Source: Spiribacter salilacus
Lineage (GTDB): Bacteria; Pseudomonadota; Gammaproteobacteria; Nitrococcales; Nitrococcaceae
Assembly (NCBI RefSeq): GCF_009649225.1
Contig: NZ_WJPP01000001.1
Coordinates: 555,073 to 619,072 of the forward strand
Reading direction: 5' to 3'
DNA: 64,000 bases
A program made the position numbers and the translations under genes. A model generated the notes under the pieces. The model ran no database searches, was not told the origin of the DNA, and worked only from the letters and a program-made list of their open reading frames with translations. Position 1 is the stretch's first letter. Each line of letters opens with the position of its first letter. Shown piece by piece: positions 32,174 to 41,027 of the stretch.

Positions 32174-32471
32174 TTTTGCACCTCAAGTAATAACTTCAAT
32201 TCTTTCGCCTTCTCAATATCTTGACGTTGGGAGTCTTTATCTCCCCCGATCAAAAGAATCACAACAACCAAGGACTGCTGCGCACAGTAAACTCGCTAAC
32301 CAGGCCCAAAAAAATACGTAACTCAAAAACACCATCGCCGACAGATACCGCATCACCAAAATGGCCCATTTCCAAACGGTCGATTCTTGCCTGAATCCTC
32401 GCCCGCCCCCGTCTATCACGGATTTTTTTGAACCATTTATCAAACTCTTCAGTCGTATACAGCTCTAGCAT
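32170..32471 (-). pseudogene. HigB/RelE-like toxin broken by frameshift and stop
   Basis: From ATG 32471 the frame reads MLELYTTEEFDKWFKKIRDR and then a normal toxin up to VFELRI. A frame change at a T-run near 32310-32316 then diverts it. In the shifted frame the expected end is still readable (GPG, a stop codon where Tyr is usual, then RVYCAQQSLVVVILLIGGDK and EKAKELKLLLEVQK) down to the GTGA overlap with the antitoxin. So there are two lesions, one frameshift and one nonsense codon, in an otherwise full-length toxin gene. Confidence 0.85.
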
Positions 32472-32615
32472 CTGCCAACTATAGTTAACAGATATCAAGG
32501 ACTCAACACCGGCAACGTCACTAAGCGACGCAACCTGTCGCACACACCGCTTACATTGAAAATGCCATGGCACAGGGACGTGCCGGCGGCACAAGGATGT
32601 GTCATGGCACCAAAT

Positions 32616-33611
32616 TTAGTGATACTGCCCCAGCGCTTGCGCAAGCCGCTCGATAATTTCAACGCGCAGCGCGGGGGGGCTGATTACTTCCACTTGATCG
32701 CCAAGCCCGAGTAACCACCAGCGGATTTGCAAAGTATCGGCCACGGTTGCCGTTAGGCGCATGCGCTGGTCTGCGGCTGGCTGCAGCACCTGATCTTTAC
32801 TGAGGGGGCTTTCTTCTAAATGCACGGCAGTCTTTGCCGTGACGAGCAGCTCAAGTGTTAACGCCTGATCGCTTAGCTTGAAATCAAGCCGACCGCCACC
32901 CACATAATCCGCAAGCTCAAAGCCTGTGGGCCGCTTAACCGGGGTATCCAGCCGCTCCGCAGCTAAGAAGCGATGCATCGCCAAATGCACCACTTCCGCC
33001 TCATCATTGCGCTGGCATACCAAATAAACCACGCCGTCACGAAACACCACCCCTAATGGCGCGATCACATAGTCATTAACTTCGCCGTCATACCGGCGTT
33101 GATAGCGAGCTTTGAGCTGGCGGTCGTTAAACAAGCCATCGTAAACGCTGCGTAGCACCTGCGGGTCGATGGCTGGTGGAATCAACCGCTGCCCGCGTGT
33201 GATGGTGCAAATTTTATCCGGCCACGCACTAATTGGGCTGGCGCTATCGCTAAGTACTTGCTCTGCCTGACGAAAATACGGCTCAAGCGCACTCACGGTG
33301 GATGGGGCCATCAGCTGCTCACCCCAATGCTCCGCCAACTTAAACGCCAGCGCGGCTTGCGGCTCCATGCCTGGAATATCAATCACACCCGCTGACTGAT
33401 CCCAACACCAGCCATGTGGTCGGCTGCGATCATCCAAAATCAATCCAAACACCCGGCCCGATAGGGTCAGAAGATCTCTCTGAATCGTACGCTGTGTTAC
33501 CGCATAACCTTGATTGTCAAGATGCTCACCAAGCTCACGCACCGTGATTTTACGAGGATGGCGCGGTATCCGCCGCAGCATAATCAGCTGCCGAACTAAC
33601 GTGTCTGTCAT
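32616..33611 (-). CDS. YafY/WYL-domain transcriptional regulator
   Basis: A 331-residue regulator with an N-terminal winged helix (KITVRELGEHLDNQGYAVTQ, RTIQRDLLTL) and a WYL/WCX C-terminal half: PLGVVFRDGVVYLVCQRNDE with LAMHRFLAAERLD, ending IRWWLLGLGDQVEVISPPAL. It is a different WYL lineage from the one at 7235-8284. It is probably a ligand-responsive repressor. No clear target gene lies in an operon with it; the orphan higA gene is 33 bp upstream on the same strand. Confidence 0.8.
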   Translation of the reverse strand: MTDTLVRQLIMLRRIPRHPRKITVRELGEHLDNQGYAVTQRTIQRDLLTLSGRVFGLILDDRSRPHGWCWDQSAGVIDIPGMEPQAALAFKLAEHWGEQLMAPSTVSALEPYFRQAEQVLSDSASPISAWPDKICTITRGQRLIPPAIDPQVLRSVYDGLFNDRQLKARYQRRYDGEVNDYVIAPLGVVFRDGVVYLVCQRNDEAEVVHLAMHRFLAAERLDTPVKRPTGFELADYVGGGRLDFKLSDQALTLELLVTAKTAVHLEESPLSKDQVLQPAADQRMRLTATVADTLQIRWWLLGLGDQVEVISPPALRVEIIERLAQALGQYH

Positions 33612-33643
33612 AAGCGAACGTCACCTTCCCTAGCTCAGTTGGT

Positions 33644-33931
33644 CTACGCAGCGACAAGCCTCTTAACCTTAAGCGCTTTACGATTTTGCTCAGCATGCCA
33701 GAGTTCATACTGCGATTGCTGATTAAGCCAACTCTCCGCAGAGGTATCAAATGCGATCGAGAGCCTCACCGCCATCTCTGGACTGATGCCCGCCTTGCCG
33801 TTCAAAACGGCACTAAGCGTTTTGCGGCTAACTCCCAACGCCTCTGCTGCCGCCGTTACCGACAAGCCCATTGGCTCAAGGCAAAGTTCACGTAAAACTT
33901 CACCGGGATGTGGGGGGTTATGCATCATCAT
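33644..33931 (-). CDS. higA: HigA-family antitoxin without toxin
   Basis: A 95-residue XRE antitoxin: [20 protein letters not shown], then a helix-turn-helix ([38 protein letters not shown]), the canonical HigA pattern. ATG 33931 has AGAGGTG at fair spacing. In higBA operons the toxin lies directly upstream, but only about 70 bp separate this gene from the divergent methyltransferase and I see no toxin remnant there. Confidence 0.85.
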   Translation of the reverse strand: MMMHNPPHPGEVLRELCLEPMGLSVTAAAEALGVSRKTLSAVLNGKAGISPEMAVRLSIAFDTSAESWLNQQSQYELWHAEQNRKALKVKRLVAA

Positions 33932-34004
33932 CGTCAGCACCTCTACAACACTAATTTATAGGCTACCCTATTCTCTTCTGACATATAAAACGGAGTGACC
34001 ACCG

Positions 34005-34721
34005 ATGACCGAATCAACGGGCTTTGAGCTTTTTGCTAACGATTACGATGTCTGGTTTGCTGATAATCAGCCGTTATTAGAAAGTGAAGTCCGACTGCTG
34101 GCGCATATTTGGCCCAACCCGCATCCGGCACGCGTGCTGTCGGTTGGATGCGGCACTGGGCTTTTTGAAGCGGTGCTCAAGCGCGATTTTGATATCGAAG
34201 TAACCGATGGCGTTGAGCCTGCTGAGGGCATGGCAGAAATTGCCAAAAGCCGCGGCATGGAGGTAAGTATCAGCACCGCGGAGAACGCCGATTTTGGAGA
34301 CCAAACCTTTGATATGCTCATGTTTAATGGGTCTACCTCGTATGTCAAAGCGATGGCGCCCGTTTTTAAACGCGCGCACGATGCCCTTAAACCCGGTGGA
34401 TTTATTCTGGTTATCGATGTGCCGCGCGAAAGCAGTTTTGGCATTCTCTATTGCCTTGCCGCACAGCTGGGCACATGGGATCACCCGCTCATGCAAGGCG
34501 TAGCACCGCAAAGCCCCTACCCCATGCCCTTCGTAAAATCCGCAAACTGGTGGACCACCGCGGAACGCGTGGCCGCACTGGAGTCTGCCGGGTTTTCGAT
34601 TGTTAAGACCGCTCAAACGCTAACCACCCACCCCGTGCGCGCCGGCGAAATTGCCGAGCAGCCGCGCGATGGCCATGAAGCAGGTGATTATGTTGCCATC
34701 CTCGCTCGCCGCGCAGATTAA
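34005..34721 (+). CDS. Class I SAM-dependent methyltransferase
   Basis: A 238-residue methyltransferase. Motif I is VLSVGCGTGLFE near residue 44, followed by an acidic residue after strand 2 (DGVEPAEGM), TFDMLMFNGSTSYVKAM (post-motif) and LKPGGFILVIDVPRES. The substrate is not predictable; the N-terminus (FANDYDVWFADNQ) resembles ubiquinone/menaquinone-like methyltransferases. GGAGTGA precedes the ATG. The 3' end overlaps the TenA gene by 32 bp, so the two are in one operon. Confidence 0.8.
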   Translation: MTESTGFELFANDYDVWFADNQPLLESEVRLLAHIWPNPHPARVLSVGCGTGLFEAVLKRDFDIEVTDGVEPAEGMAEIAKSRGMEVSISTAENADFGDQTFDMLMFNGSTSYVKAMAPVFKRAHDALKPGGFILVIDVPRESSFGILYCLAAQLGTWDHPLMQGVAPQSPYPMPFVKSANWWTTAERVAALESAGFSIVKTAQTLTTHPVRAGEIAEQPRDGHEAGDYVAILARRAD

Positions 34722-35340
34722 GGCCGACAATGCCGCACTGTTTTCAGCAGCCCTGCACCACCCATTTGTGCAGGGTATTGGGGATGGCAGTCTGCCAAAG
34801 GCGCAATTCACACGCTGGATTGTTCAAGACTGGCTCTATTTGCAGTCTTATCTGCAAACGCTGGCGCAGGCCAGCCAGATCGCCCCTGATGCATCTGCCC
34901 GCGCGTTCTGGCAAGAGCTCTTTCGCCTAACGCAGGAAGAAGAGCTCGACCTGCACCGCGGCCTGGCGGCTAAATTTGGGCTAAATCCGGCTGATCTGGA
35001 TCAGGCCAGCCCCTTTTCGGGCACGGTTGCTTATGTGCAAACTCTGCAAGCGACCTGGGGAAATTACCCGGCAATAGTCGCCACATTAACCCCATGCGCG
35101 GTAGGATATGCACAAATTGCGCAAAGCCTTCATGCCAACAATTGCTGCACTGACCCCGATTATCGAGCTTGGATCGATACTTATCGGGATCCGGCATTTC
35201 AAGATGCCGTACTGCAGTTTGAAGCAGAGATTGATCGCTGCGGGCAGAGCGAACAAGACCGAACCATTATTCAGCGCGCATACACAAAAGCAGCCCAGTG
35301 CGAAGTCGATTTTTGGCAGAGCCTGTGGCTTGGTAAATAA
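34690..35340 (+). CDS. tenA: TenA-family thiaminase II
   Basis: A 216-residue helical protein: NAALFSAALHHPFVQGIGDG, then RWIVQDWLYLQSYLQTLAQA, EEELDLHRGL with the acidic active-site residue, and TPCAVGYAQIAQSL. TenA hydrolyses aminopyrimidines to HMP for thiamin salvage. The catalytic cysteine usual near residue 135 (in the PC motif) is present in TPCAVGYA. I choose ATG 34690 because AGGTGA lies 5 bases upstream, which means an overlap with the methyltransferase. Confidence 0.8.
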   Translation: MLPSSLAAQIKADNAALFSAALHHPFVQGIGDGSLPKAQFTRWIVQDWLYLQSYLQTLAQASQIAPDASARAFWQELFRLTQEEELDLHRGLAAKFGLNPADLDQASPFSGTVAYVQTLQATWGNYPAIVATLTPCAVGYAQIAQSLHANNCCTDPDYRAWIDTYRDPAFQDAVLQFEAEIDRCGQSEQDRTIIQRAYTKAAQCEVDFWQSLWLGK

Positions 35341-35357
35341 ACGAGGAGGACCCCCAC

Positions 35358-36524
35358 GTGGCGGTAATTACCTGTATTGATGACTTGAAAAAAATCTATC
35401 ACCGCCGGGTGCCAAAGATGTTCTACGACTACTGCGAAACGGGCAGCTGGTCTGAACAAACCTTTCAAGAAAATACCAGCGATTTTAACGACTTGTATTT
35501 CCGCCAGCGCGTGGCGATTGACATGACCAACCGCACCACCGCCACCAAAATGCTGGGCCAAGACGTCAGCATGCCGGTTGCCCTTGCCCCCGTTGGCCTA
35601 ACCGGTATGCAGCATGCCGATGGCGAAATTCATGCCGCCCGTGCCGCAGAAAAGTTTGGCGTGCCTTTCACGCTCTCCACCCTATCAATATGCTCGATTG
35701 AAGATGTGGCAGCGGCCACCACCAAGCCGTTTTGGTTTCAGGTGTACACCTTAACGGATGATGACTTTATGCAGCGCCTCATGGATCGCGCCCGTAAAGC
35801 CAACTGTTCGGCAATCGTCATCACGCTTGATCTGCAGGTACAAGGTCAGCGCCACAAAGACCTAAAAAACGGCCTCAGCGCGCCACCCAAGCTGACCGTG
35901 CGCTCTATTGCAGACATGATGACCAAAGTTCGCTGGGGTCTTGGCATGCTGCAAACCAAGCGCCGCACCTTTGGCAACGTGGTAGGCCATGCCAAGGGCG
36001 TTACCAACCCCAGCTCGCTGTCGTCATGGACTGCTGAGGCCTTTGACCATGCGCTTGATTGGAACCGCGTTAAAGAACTCATGGATATGTGGGGCGGCAA
36101 AGTGGTTCTTAAGGGCATTATGGACCCTGAAGATGCCCGCCGCGCAGCAGAGCTTGGCGCCGATGCCATTGTGGTGTCTAACCACGGCGGCCGCCAGCTC
36201 GACGGCACCCTGAGTTCCATCCGCATGCTGCCCGCCATCCTCGATGAGGTGGGCGATAAAATGGAAGTCTACTTCGATAGCGGCATCCGCTCTGGCCAAG
36301 ACATCCTCAAGGCGCTGGCCCTGGGCGCAAATGGCGTGATGATCGGCCGCTCCTGGGTTTATGGCCTTGGCGCCATGGGCGAGGCCGGCGTAACCAAAGC
36401 CCTTGAAGTACTGCACAAGGAAATGGACACCACCATGGCGCTGTGCGGCCATCGCGACATTAACGAAGTAGACCGCAAGATTTTACATATACCAAAGAAC
36501 TTTGCGGGAGATTTTGAGAGCTGA
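35358..36524 (+). CDS. lldD: FMN-dependent L-lactate (2-hydroxy acid) dehydrogenase
   Basis: A 388-residue FMN oxidoreductase: KMFYDYCETGSWSEQT near residue 20, PVALAPVGLTGMQHADGE, FWFQVYTLTDD, and the catalytic SNHGGRQLDG near residue 274 followed by DSGIRSGQDILKALALGANG and MIGRSWVYGLGA. It would oxidise L-lactate or a similar 2-hydroxy acid and pass electrons to quinone. Start is GTG 35358 with GAGGAGG upstream. It follows tenA by 17 bp. Confidence 0.9.
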   Translation: MAVITCIDDLKKIYHRRVPKMFYDYCETGSWSEQTFQENTSDFNDLYFRQRVAIDMTNRTTATKMLGQDVSMPVALAPVGLTGMQHADGEIHAARAAEKFGVPFTLSTLSICSIEDVAAATTKPFWFQVYTLTDDDFMQRLMDRARKANCSAIVITLDLQVQGQRHKDLKNGLSAPPKLTVRSIADMMTKVRWGLGMLQTKRRTFGNVVGHAKGVTNPSSLSSWTAEAFDHALDWNRVKELMDMWGGKVVLKGIMDPEDARRAAELGADAIVVSNHGGRQLDGTLSSIRMLPAILDEVGDKMEVYFDSGIRSGQDILKALALGANGVMIGRSWVYGLGAMGEAGVTKALEVLHKEMDTTMALCGHRDINEVDRKILHIPKNFAGDFES

Positions 36525-36565
36525 GCAGGCACAAAGCGCCCAAGCCCTTTGCAATTTACAACGGC

Positions 36566-36594
36566 TTTGTTTTTATACGGGAATCCCGTATACT
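36566..36594 (+). promoter_or_regulatory. Promoter with perfect palindromic operator of the relE-like/xre locus
   Basis: TTTGTT (36566-36571) and TATACT (36589-36594) are 17 bp apart. Between and over them lies a perfect palindrome, TATACGGGA-A-TCCCGTATA (36574-36592), 8 bp before the -1 region of the toxin start. This is a strong candidate operator for the XRE antitoxin. Confidence 0.75.
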
Positions 36595-36602
36595 ATAGGC
36601 TC

Positions 36603-36842
36603 ATGCGCACTGTGATCGAAACCCCAACATTCCAGAAACAGGCTGGAAATGTTATTCCTGGCGCTGACGGGGCGCGCAAAGTGCGCTGGAGCCGCGCCGG
36701 CTCGGGCAAGTCCGGCGGCGCTCGCGTGATCTACTTCAATCTAACTGAAGAGGAAGTCGTGATGCTCGTGGCCGTGTACGCCAAAGCCGACCGAAGCAAC
36801 ATGAATCCCTCTGAAATCACAAAGGTGATACGACATGGGTAA
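36603..36842 (+). CDS. RelE-like toxin with internal deletion
   Basis: The 79 residues read RTVIETPTFQKQAG and jump to NVIPGADGARKVRWSRAGSG, KSGGARVIYFNLTEEEVVML and a normal C-terminus. Intact relatives I remember have about 22-25 more residues (a W-x-x-x-E-R helix and NP.AG) between QKQ and GDVIPGA, so one helix of the fold is missing. The frame is kept and the AG junction suggests deletion between short repeats. Toxicity is doubtful. Its stop overlaps the antitoxin start by 8 bp. Confidence 0.7.
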   Translation: MRTVIETPTFQKQAGNVIPGADGARKVRWSRAGSGKSGGARVIYFNLTEEEVVMLVAVYAKADRSNMNPSEITKVIRHG

Positions 36843-37152
36843 GATTATTGATATTGAAGCCGTAGCCAAAGCCATCGAAACTGATGCTGGTGAAAAGCTG
36901 CCAGATTTGCGTCAGGCGCTCAAAGAAGCGCAACAGGGTACGGGGCGCGTGACCACCCCCGATCAAATACTGGTGCGTTTAGCGCGGGAAAAATCTGGTC
37001 TAACCCAAGCCGCGTTTGCCGAGCGGATCGCCACGCCCGTCGCGACGCTCCGCGATTGGGAACAGGGCCGATTTTCACCGCCTGGCGCCGTGGTCTGCCT
37101 GCTGCACCTGATCGTCAAGCATCCCAATCTGACACATGAACTGTCCGCCTGA
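36835..37152 (+). CDS. NadS-like XRE antitoxin
   Basis: A 105-residue helix-turn-helix protein (KSGLTQAAFAERIATPVATL, RDWEQGRFSPPGA), the usual partner of the RelE-like toxin above it. The N-terminal 45 residues (VAKAIETDAGEKLPDLRQAL) form the toxin-contacting part. It probably represses the promoter through the palindrome at 36574-36592. It is intact, while the toxin has lost an internal piece. Confidence 0.8.
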   Translation: MGKIIDIEAVAKAIETDAGEKLPDLRQALKEAQQGTGRVTTPDQILVRLAREKSGLTQAAFAERIATPVATLRDWEQGRFSPPGAVVCLLHLIVKHPNLTHELSA

Positions 37153-37328
37153 ACGACTACGCGACCACGCCAATGAATCAACCACTAATCAGCATGTGCT
37201 CCGAAGGGCACAAAATTCCACTTATCGACTCGATCATTTTTCGGGGGGATTTGCGACTCCTCACACTCTCATCGCAAATATGCTTTACTAGCCCAAAGCC
37301 TCATCAGGTCACTTAAGGGCAAAACAGC

Positions 37329-38642
37329 ATGCTCACAAATTCACAACTTCAAGCCCAGTGGATGCCCTTTACCGGCAACCGGCAATTCAAACAAGACCCG
37401 CGCATTATCGTAGGGGCTGAGGGCTGCTATTTACACAGCGATGATGGGCGCAAGATTCTGGATAGCCTCTCGGGCCTGTGGTGCTGTAGCTTTGGCCATG
37501 GTCGGCCAGAAATTGCAGAGGCCATCGCCAAGCAAGCCAAAACACTGGACTATGCCCCCCAGTTTCAGTTTGGGCACCCGGGGGCGTTTCAACTGGCTGA
37601 GCGCGTGCGAGATCTCACACCCGCTGGGCTTGATCATGTGTTCTTCACCAATTCCGGCTCAGAGTCAGCCGATACCGCCATCAAAATGGCACGCGCGTAC
37701 TGGCGGCTCAAAGGCGAGCCTGCCAAAACACGGTTGATTGGCCGCGTAAAGGGCTATCACGGCGTGAATGTGGGTGGCACCAGTGTTGGCGGCATTACGC
37801 CAAACCGGAAAATGTTTGGCCCAATGATGGAGGCCGATCACCTCTCTGCCACCCTTTTGCCAGAAAACCGATTTAGCCGCGGATTGCCACCCCATGGGTT
37901 GCATCTGGCCGATCAACTCGAAGAGCGTATTGCGCTGCATGATCCCAGCACCATTGCCGCAGTGATTGTTGAGCCCATGTCGGGATCTGCCGGAGTAATA
38001 GTACCTCCTGAAGGGTATCTGCAGCGATTACGCGCAATCTGCGATCAGCACAATATTTTACTGATCTTTGATGAAGTGCTCACTGGGTTTGGGCGCACGG
38101 GTGCGGATTTTGGCGCCACGTTATTTAACGTTCAGCCCGACATCATGACCTTGGCCAAAAACATTACCAACGGCGCTGTGCCAATGGGGGCCGTTGTGGC
38201 CTCAAGCGAGGTTTATGAAGCGTTTATGCACGGCGATACGCCTGCATATATTCCCGAATTTGCGCATGGTTATACCTATTCAGGGCACCCGCTGGCATGT
38301 GCTGCGGGGCTAGCGGCAATGGATGTGTTTGAAAAAGACAAAATGGCTGATCGAGCGGCCGCGATGGCGCCCTATTTTGAAGAGCAAGTGCATCGACTGG
38401 CTGATTTGAAGCACGTTGTTGACATTCGAAATTTAGGAATGGCGGCAGCCATTCAGTTAGCACCGCATCCAAAAGAGGCTGCGCGGCGGCCTTGGGAAAT
38501 TGCCATGCGATGCTGGAAAAAAGGCCTCTATGTGCGCTTTACGGCCGATAGTTTGCAGCTCGGCCCACCCTTTATTATCGAGCGTGATCAAGTAGATACG
38601 ATCTGCTCCATCCTCGAGGAAACAATCCCAGAGGTTGACTAG
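37329..38642 (+). CDS. Omega-amino acid:pyruvate aminotransferase (class III)
   Basis: A 437-residue PLP aminotransferase. WMPFTGNRQFKQDPRIIVGA at the start is typical of beta-alanine/omega-amino acid:pyruvate transaminases. NSGSESADTAIKMAR binds the cofactor phosphate, LLIFDEVLTGFGRTG gives the ring-stacking aspartate, and LAKNITNGAVPMGAV carries the PLP lysine near residue 281. It would move amino groups from beta-alanine, 4-aminobutyrate or polyamine products to pyruvate. The polyamine-type ABC genes start 105 bp downstream, which suggests a shared substrate pathway. Confidence 0.85.
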   Translation: MLTNSQLQAQWMPFTGNRQFKQDPRIIVGAEGCYLHSDDGRKILDSLSGLWCCSFGHGRPEIAEAIAKQAKTLDYAPQFQFGHPGAFQLAERVRDLTPAGLDHVFFTNSGSESADTAIKMARAYWRLKGEPAKTRLIGRVKGYHGVNVGGTSVGGITPNRKMFGPMMEADHLSATLLPENRFSRGLPPHGLHLADQLEERIALHDPSTIAAVIVEPMSGSAGVIVPPEGYLQRLRAICDQHNILLIFDEVLTGFGRTGADFGATLFNVQPDIMTLAKNITNGAVPMGAVVASSEVYEAFMHGDTPAYIPEFAHGYTYSGHPLACAAGLAAMDVFEKDKMADRAAAMAPYFEEQVHRLADLKHVVDIRNLGMAAAIQLAPHPKEAARRPWEIAMRCWKKGLYVRFTADSLQLGPPFIIERDQVDTICSILEETIPEVD

Positions 38643-38747
38643 CTCTCCGGGCCCTTTTGCTGCGCCGCAACATAATTGACGGTTGCATTCAGTCACAAAA
38701 TGGTAAAGGTTAATACTGTCTATTGGGGATAACGGGGCAATTAGCGA

Positions 38748-39860
38748 ATGGATTCTACGGCAGGAGACGACACTGCCTTTGTGCGATTTGAAAATGTTCA
38801 AAAAAGCTACGACGGCGAGGCACTGGTTGTAAAAAACCTTAACCTCGACATCGCACAAGGTGAGTTTCTAACAATGCTTGGCCCTTCCGGCTCAGGCAAA
38901 ACAACCTGCCTCATGATGCTGGCAGGGTTTGAAACCGCCACTCACGGCAACATTTTTTTAGATGGCGAAAAGATTGATAACACGGCCCCGCATAAACGCG
39001 GCATTGGGATGGTCTTTCAGAATTACGCCCTCTTCCCCCACATGTCCGTTGCCGAAAATCTCGCCTTTCCTCTCGAAGTTCGCAAAATCAACCGTTCAGA
39101 AATAAAAAGTCGCGTTCAGCGGGTGCTCGATATGGTCGAGCTCGGTGATTTGGGCGACCGAATGCCAGCACAGCTCTCCGGCGGGCAGCAACAGCGCGTG
39201 GCCGTTGCCAGAGCGTTGGTGTTTGAACCTAGCCTTGTGCTGATGGACGAGCCGCTGGGCGCGCTCGATAAAAATCTGCGTGAGCAAATGCAGTATGAGA
39301 TTAAACATATCCATGAGCAGCTCGGCGTGACGGTGGTTTACGTGACCCACGATCAGTCAGAAGCGCTCACGATGTCTAACCGCATTGCGGTGTTTGAAGA
39401 TGGTGTTGTTCAACAGCTGGCTTCACCCACCGAACTCTATGAACATCCAAAAAATGCCTTTGTGGCCGCATTTATTGGTGAAAATAATAAGTTAATCGGC
39501 ACGGTCACAGAGGCCAACAACGGCACCTGTACCGTGCAGTTAGACAATGGTGATGTCATCAAAGCAAGCGCCGTCAATATTGACGGGGTAGGTAGCAAAA
39601 CCACGCTATCCCTACGCCCAGAGCGTGTGATGGTCATTCCCGAAAAAGATATGCCTGACCACATGGAAAACGTGTTTGAGGCAGAGGTCCTTGAGCTTAT
39701 ATACCTTGGCGATCACATCAGAACACGCGTTCGCGTGTGTGGCGATGATGAATTTATCGTCAAAGTTCCGAATACCGGCGCAGGTCATCACCTCGCAAAA
39801 GGCCGGCGCATCGATGTGGGGTGGTCAGTTGCAGACTGCCATGCCCTCGATGCTTCATGA
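38748..39860 (+). CDS. Polyamine-type ABC transporter ATP-binding protein
   Basis: A 370-residue PotA-like ATPase: Walker A GPSGSGKTTC near residue 45, Q-loop VFQNYALFPHM, signature LSGGQQQRVAVARAL near residue 145, Walker B LVLMDEPLGALD, and a C-terminal TOBE domain (residues 285-365) that regulates polyamine importers. It energises the two permeases encoded downstream at the inner membrane. First gene of a run that continues without large gaps to 45702. Confidence 0.9.
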   Translation: MDSTAGDDTAFVRFENVQKSYDGEALVVKNLNLDIAQGEFLTMLGPSGSGKTTCLMMLAGFETATHGNIFLDGEKIDNTAPHKRGIGMVFQNYALFPHMSVAENLAFPLEVRKINRSEIKSRVQRVLDMVELGDLGDRMPAQLSGGQQQRVAVARALVFEPSLVLMDEPLGALDKNLREQMQYEIKHIHEQLGVTVVYVTHDQSEALTMSNRIAVFEDGVVQQLASPTELYEHPKNAFVAAFIGENNKLIGTVTEANNGTCTVQLDNGDVIKASAVNIDGVGSKTTLSLRPERVMVIPEKDMPDHMENVFEAEVLELIYLGDHIRTRVRVCGDDEFIVKVPNTGAGHHLAKGRRIDVGWSVADCHALDAS

Positions 39861-39906
39861 ACACTCAACCCACAACGAGTGAAATCCATAGATAGGAGCA
39901 AGGAAG

Positions 39907-41013
39907 ATGAAGACAAGAACAATGACAGCCCTTGGCGCTGCAGCAGCAATTATGGCTGTAGGCGGTGTCGTTAAAGCTGATGATCCGGTCAATATGACTG
40001 TTGTCTCTTGGGGTGGTGCGTACACTGAAAGTCAGCAGCGCGCCTACCATGACCCGTATATGGAGGCAAATCCTCATGTCACCATCATTAACGATGATGG
40101 CTCCGCCAACGCATTAGCGGGCCTACGCGCTCAGGCGCAAGCCGGCAATGTAACTTGGGACTTGGTTGACATGCTGCCATCCGATGCGCAGCTTGCCTGT
40201 GACGAAGGCATCATCATGCCAATTGATCATGATGCCATGCTCGCACCCGCGCCAGACGGCACCCCAGCCAGCGAAGATTTCCTGCCGGGCAGCTTGGGCG
40301 AATGCTTTATTCCCCAGATCGTGTACTCAACGGTGCTCACGGTTAATCATGAGCAGTTCCCAGATGACAAGCAGCCCACCACGATCGAACATTTGTTTGA
40401 CGTAGAGAACTATCCAGGCCGTCGTGCCCTGCAGGATCGCCCTGGCACAAACCTAGAATGGGCTCTGTACGCTGATGGTGTGCCAATCGAAGACATCTAC
40501 GACGTGCTGGCCACGCCAGAGGGTGTTGATCGTGCGTTTGCCAAACTCGACACCATTAAAGAACATATTGTGTTCTGGACGGAAGGCGCACAAGCACCTC
40601 AGCTGCTCGCAGACGGTGAAGTCGCATTCGCAACCGGCTACAACGGTCGTATGTTTGCTGCCTCTGAGGTAGAAGGCCAGCCATTTGACATTATTTGGGA
40701 TGGCCAAATTGTTGAGTGGGACGGCTGGGTTGTACCCGCTGATGGCGAAAACGTCGATCAGGTGATGGACTACTTGTACTTTGCCACCGATACGCAGCGT
40801 CTGGCCGATCAGGCTAAGTACATTTCGTACGGCCCTGCTCGCGCCTCTTCGGCACCCTTGGTGTCAACTCACGCTGATTTAGGGATTGAGATGGGCCCAC
40901 ATATGCCCACCAATCCTGACAACTACTATGCGCCAATCGTCCTGAATAACGACTTCTGGGCGGACTATGGTGATGAGTTGCGTGAGCGTTTTGCTAACTG
41001 GATGCTGCAGTAA
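39907..41013 (+). CDS. Polyamine-type ABC substrate-binding protein
   Basis: A 368-residue periplasmic binding protein of the PotD/F type. A signal peptide (MTALGAAAAIMAVGGVVKA) is followed by VNMTVVSWGGAYTESQQRAY, the first substrate-pocket segment, and VTWDLVDMLPSDAQLACDEG. The C-terminus (SAPLVSTHADLGIEMGPHMP) is family-like. It would capture spermidine, putrescine or a related cation or amine in the periplasm. AGGAGCAAGGA precedes the start. Confidence 0.85.
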   Translation: MKTRTMTALGAAAAIMAVGGVVKADDPVNMTVVSWGGAYTESQQRAYHDPYMEANPHVTIINDDGSANALAGLRAQAQAGNVTWDLVDMLPSDAQLACDEGIIMPIDHDAMLAPAPDGTPASEDFLPGSLGECFIPQIVYSTVLTVNHEQFPDDKQPTTIEHLFDVENYPGRRALQDRPGTNLEWALYADGVPIEDIYDVLATPEGVDRAFAKLDTIKEHIVFWTEGAQAPQLLADGEVAFATGYNGRMFAASEVEGQPFDIIWDGQIVEWDGWVVPADGENVDQVMDYLYFATDTQRLADQAKYISYGPARASSAPLVSTHADLGIEMGPHMPTNPDNYYAPIVLNNDFWADYGDELRERFANWMLQ

Positions 41014-41027
41014 GCAATTAACGACGT

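Noticed and set aside
32290..32320. Programmed frameshift in the HigB-like toxin
   Set aside because: An additional in-frame TAG in the shifted frame means slippage alone would not restore the product.
10700..37200. Chromosomal integron cassette array, suggested by many small genes and TA loci
   Set aside because: Genes are in both orientations, and I found no recurring attC-like GTTRRRY/RYYYAAC pairs and no integrase.
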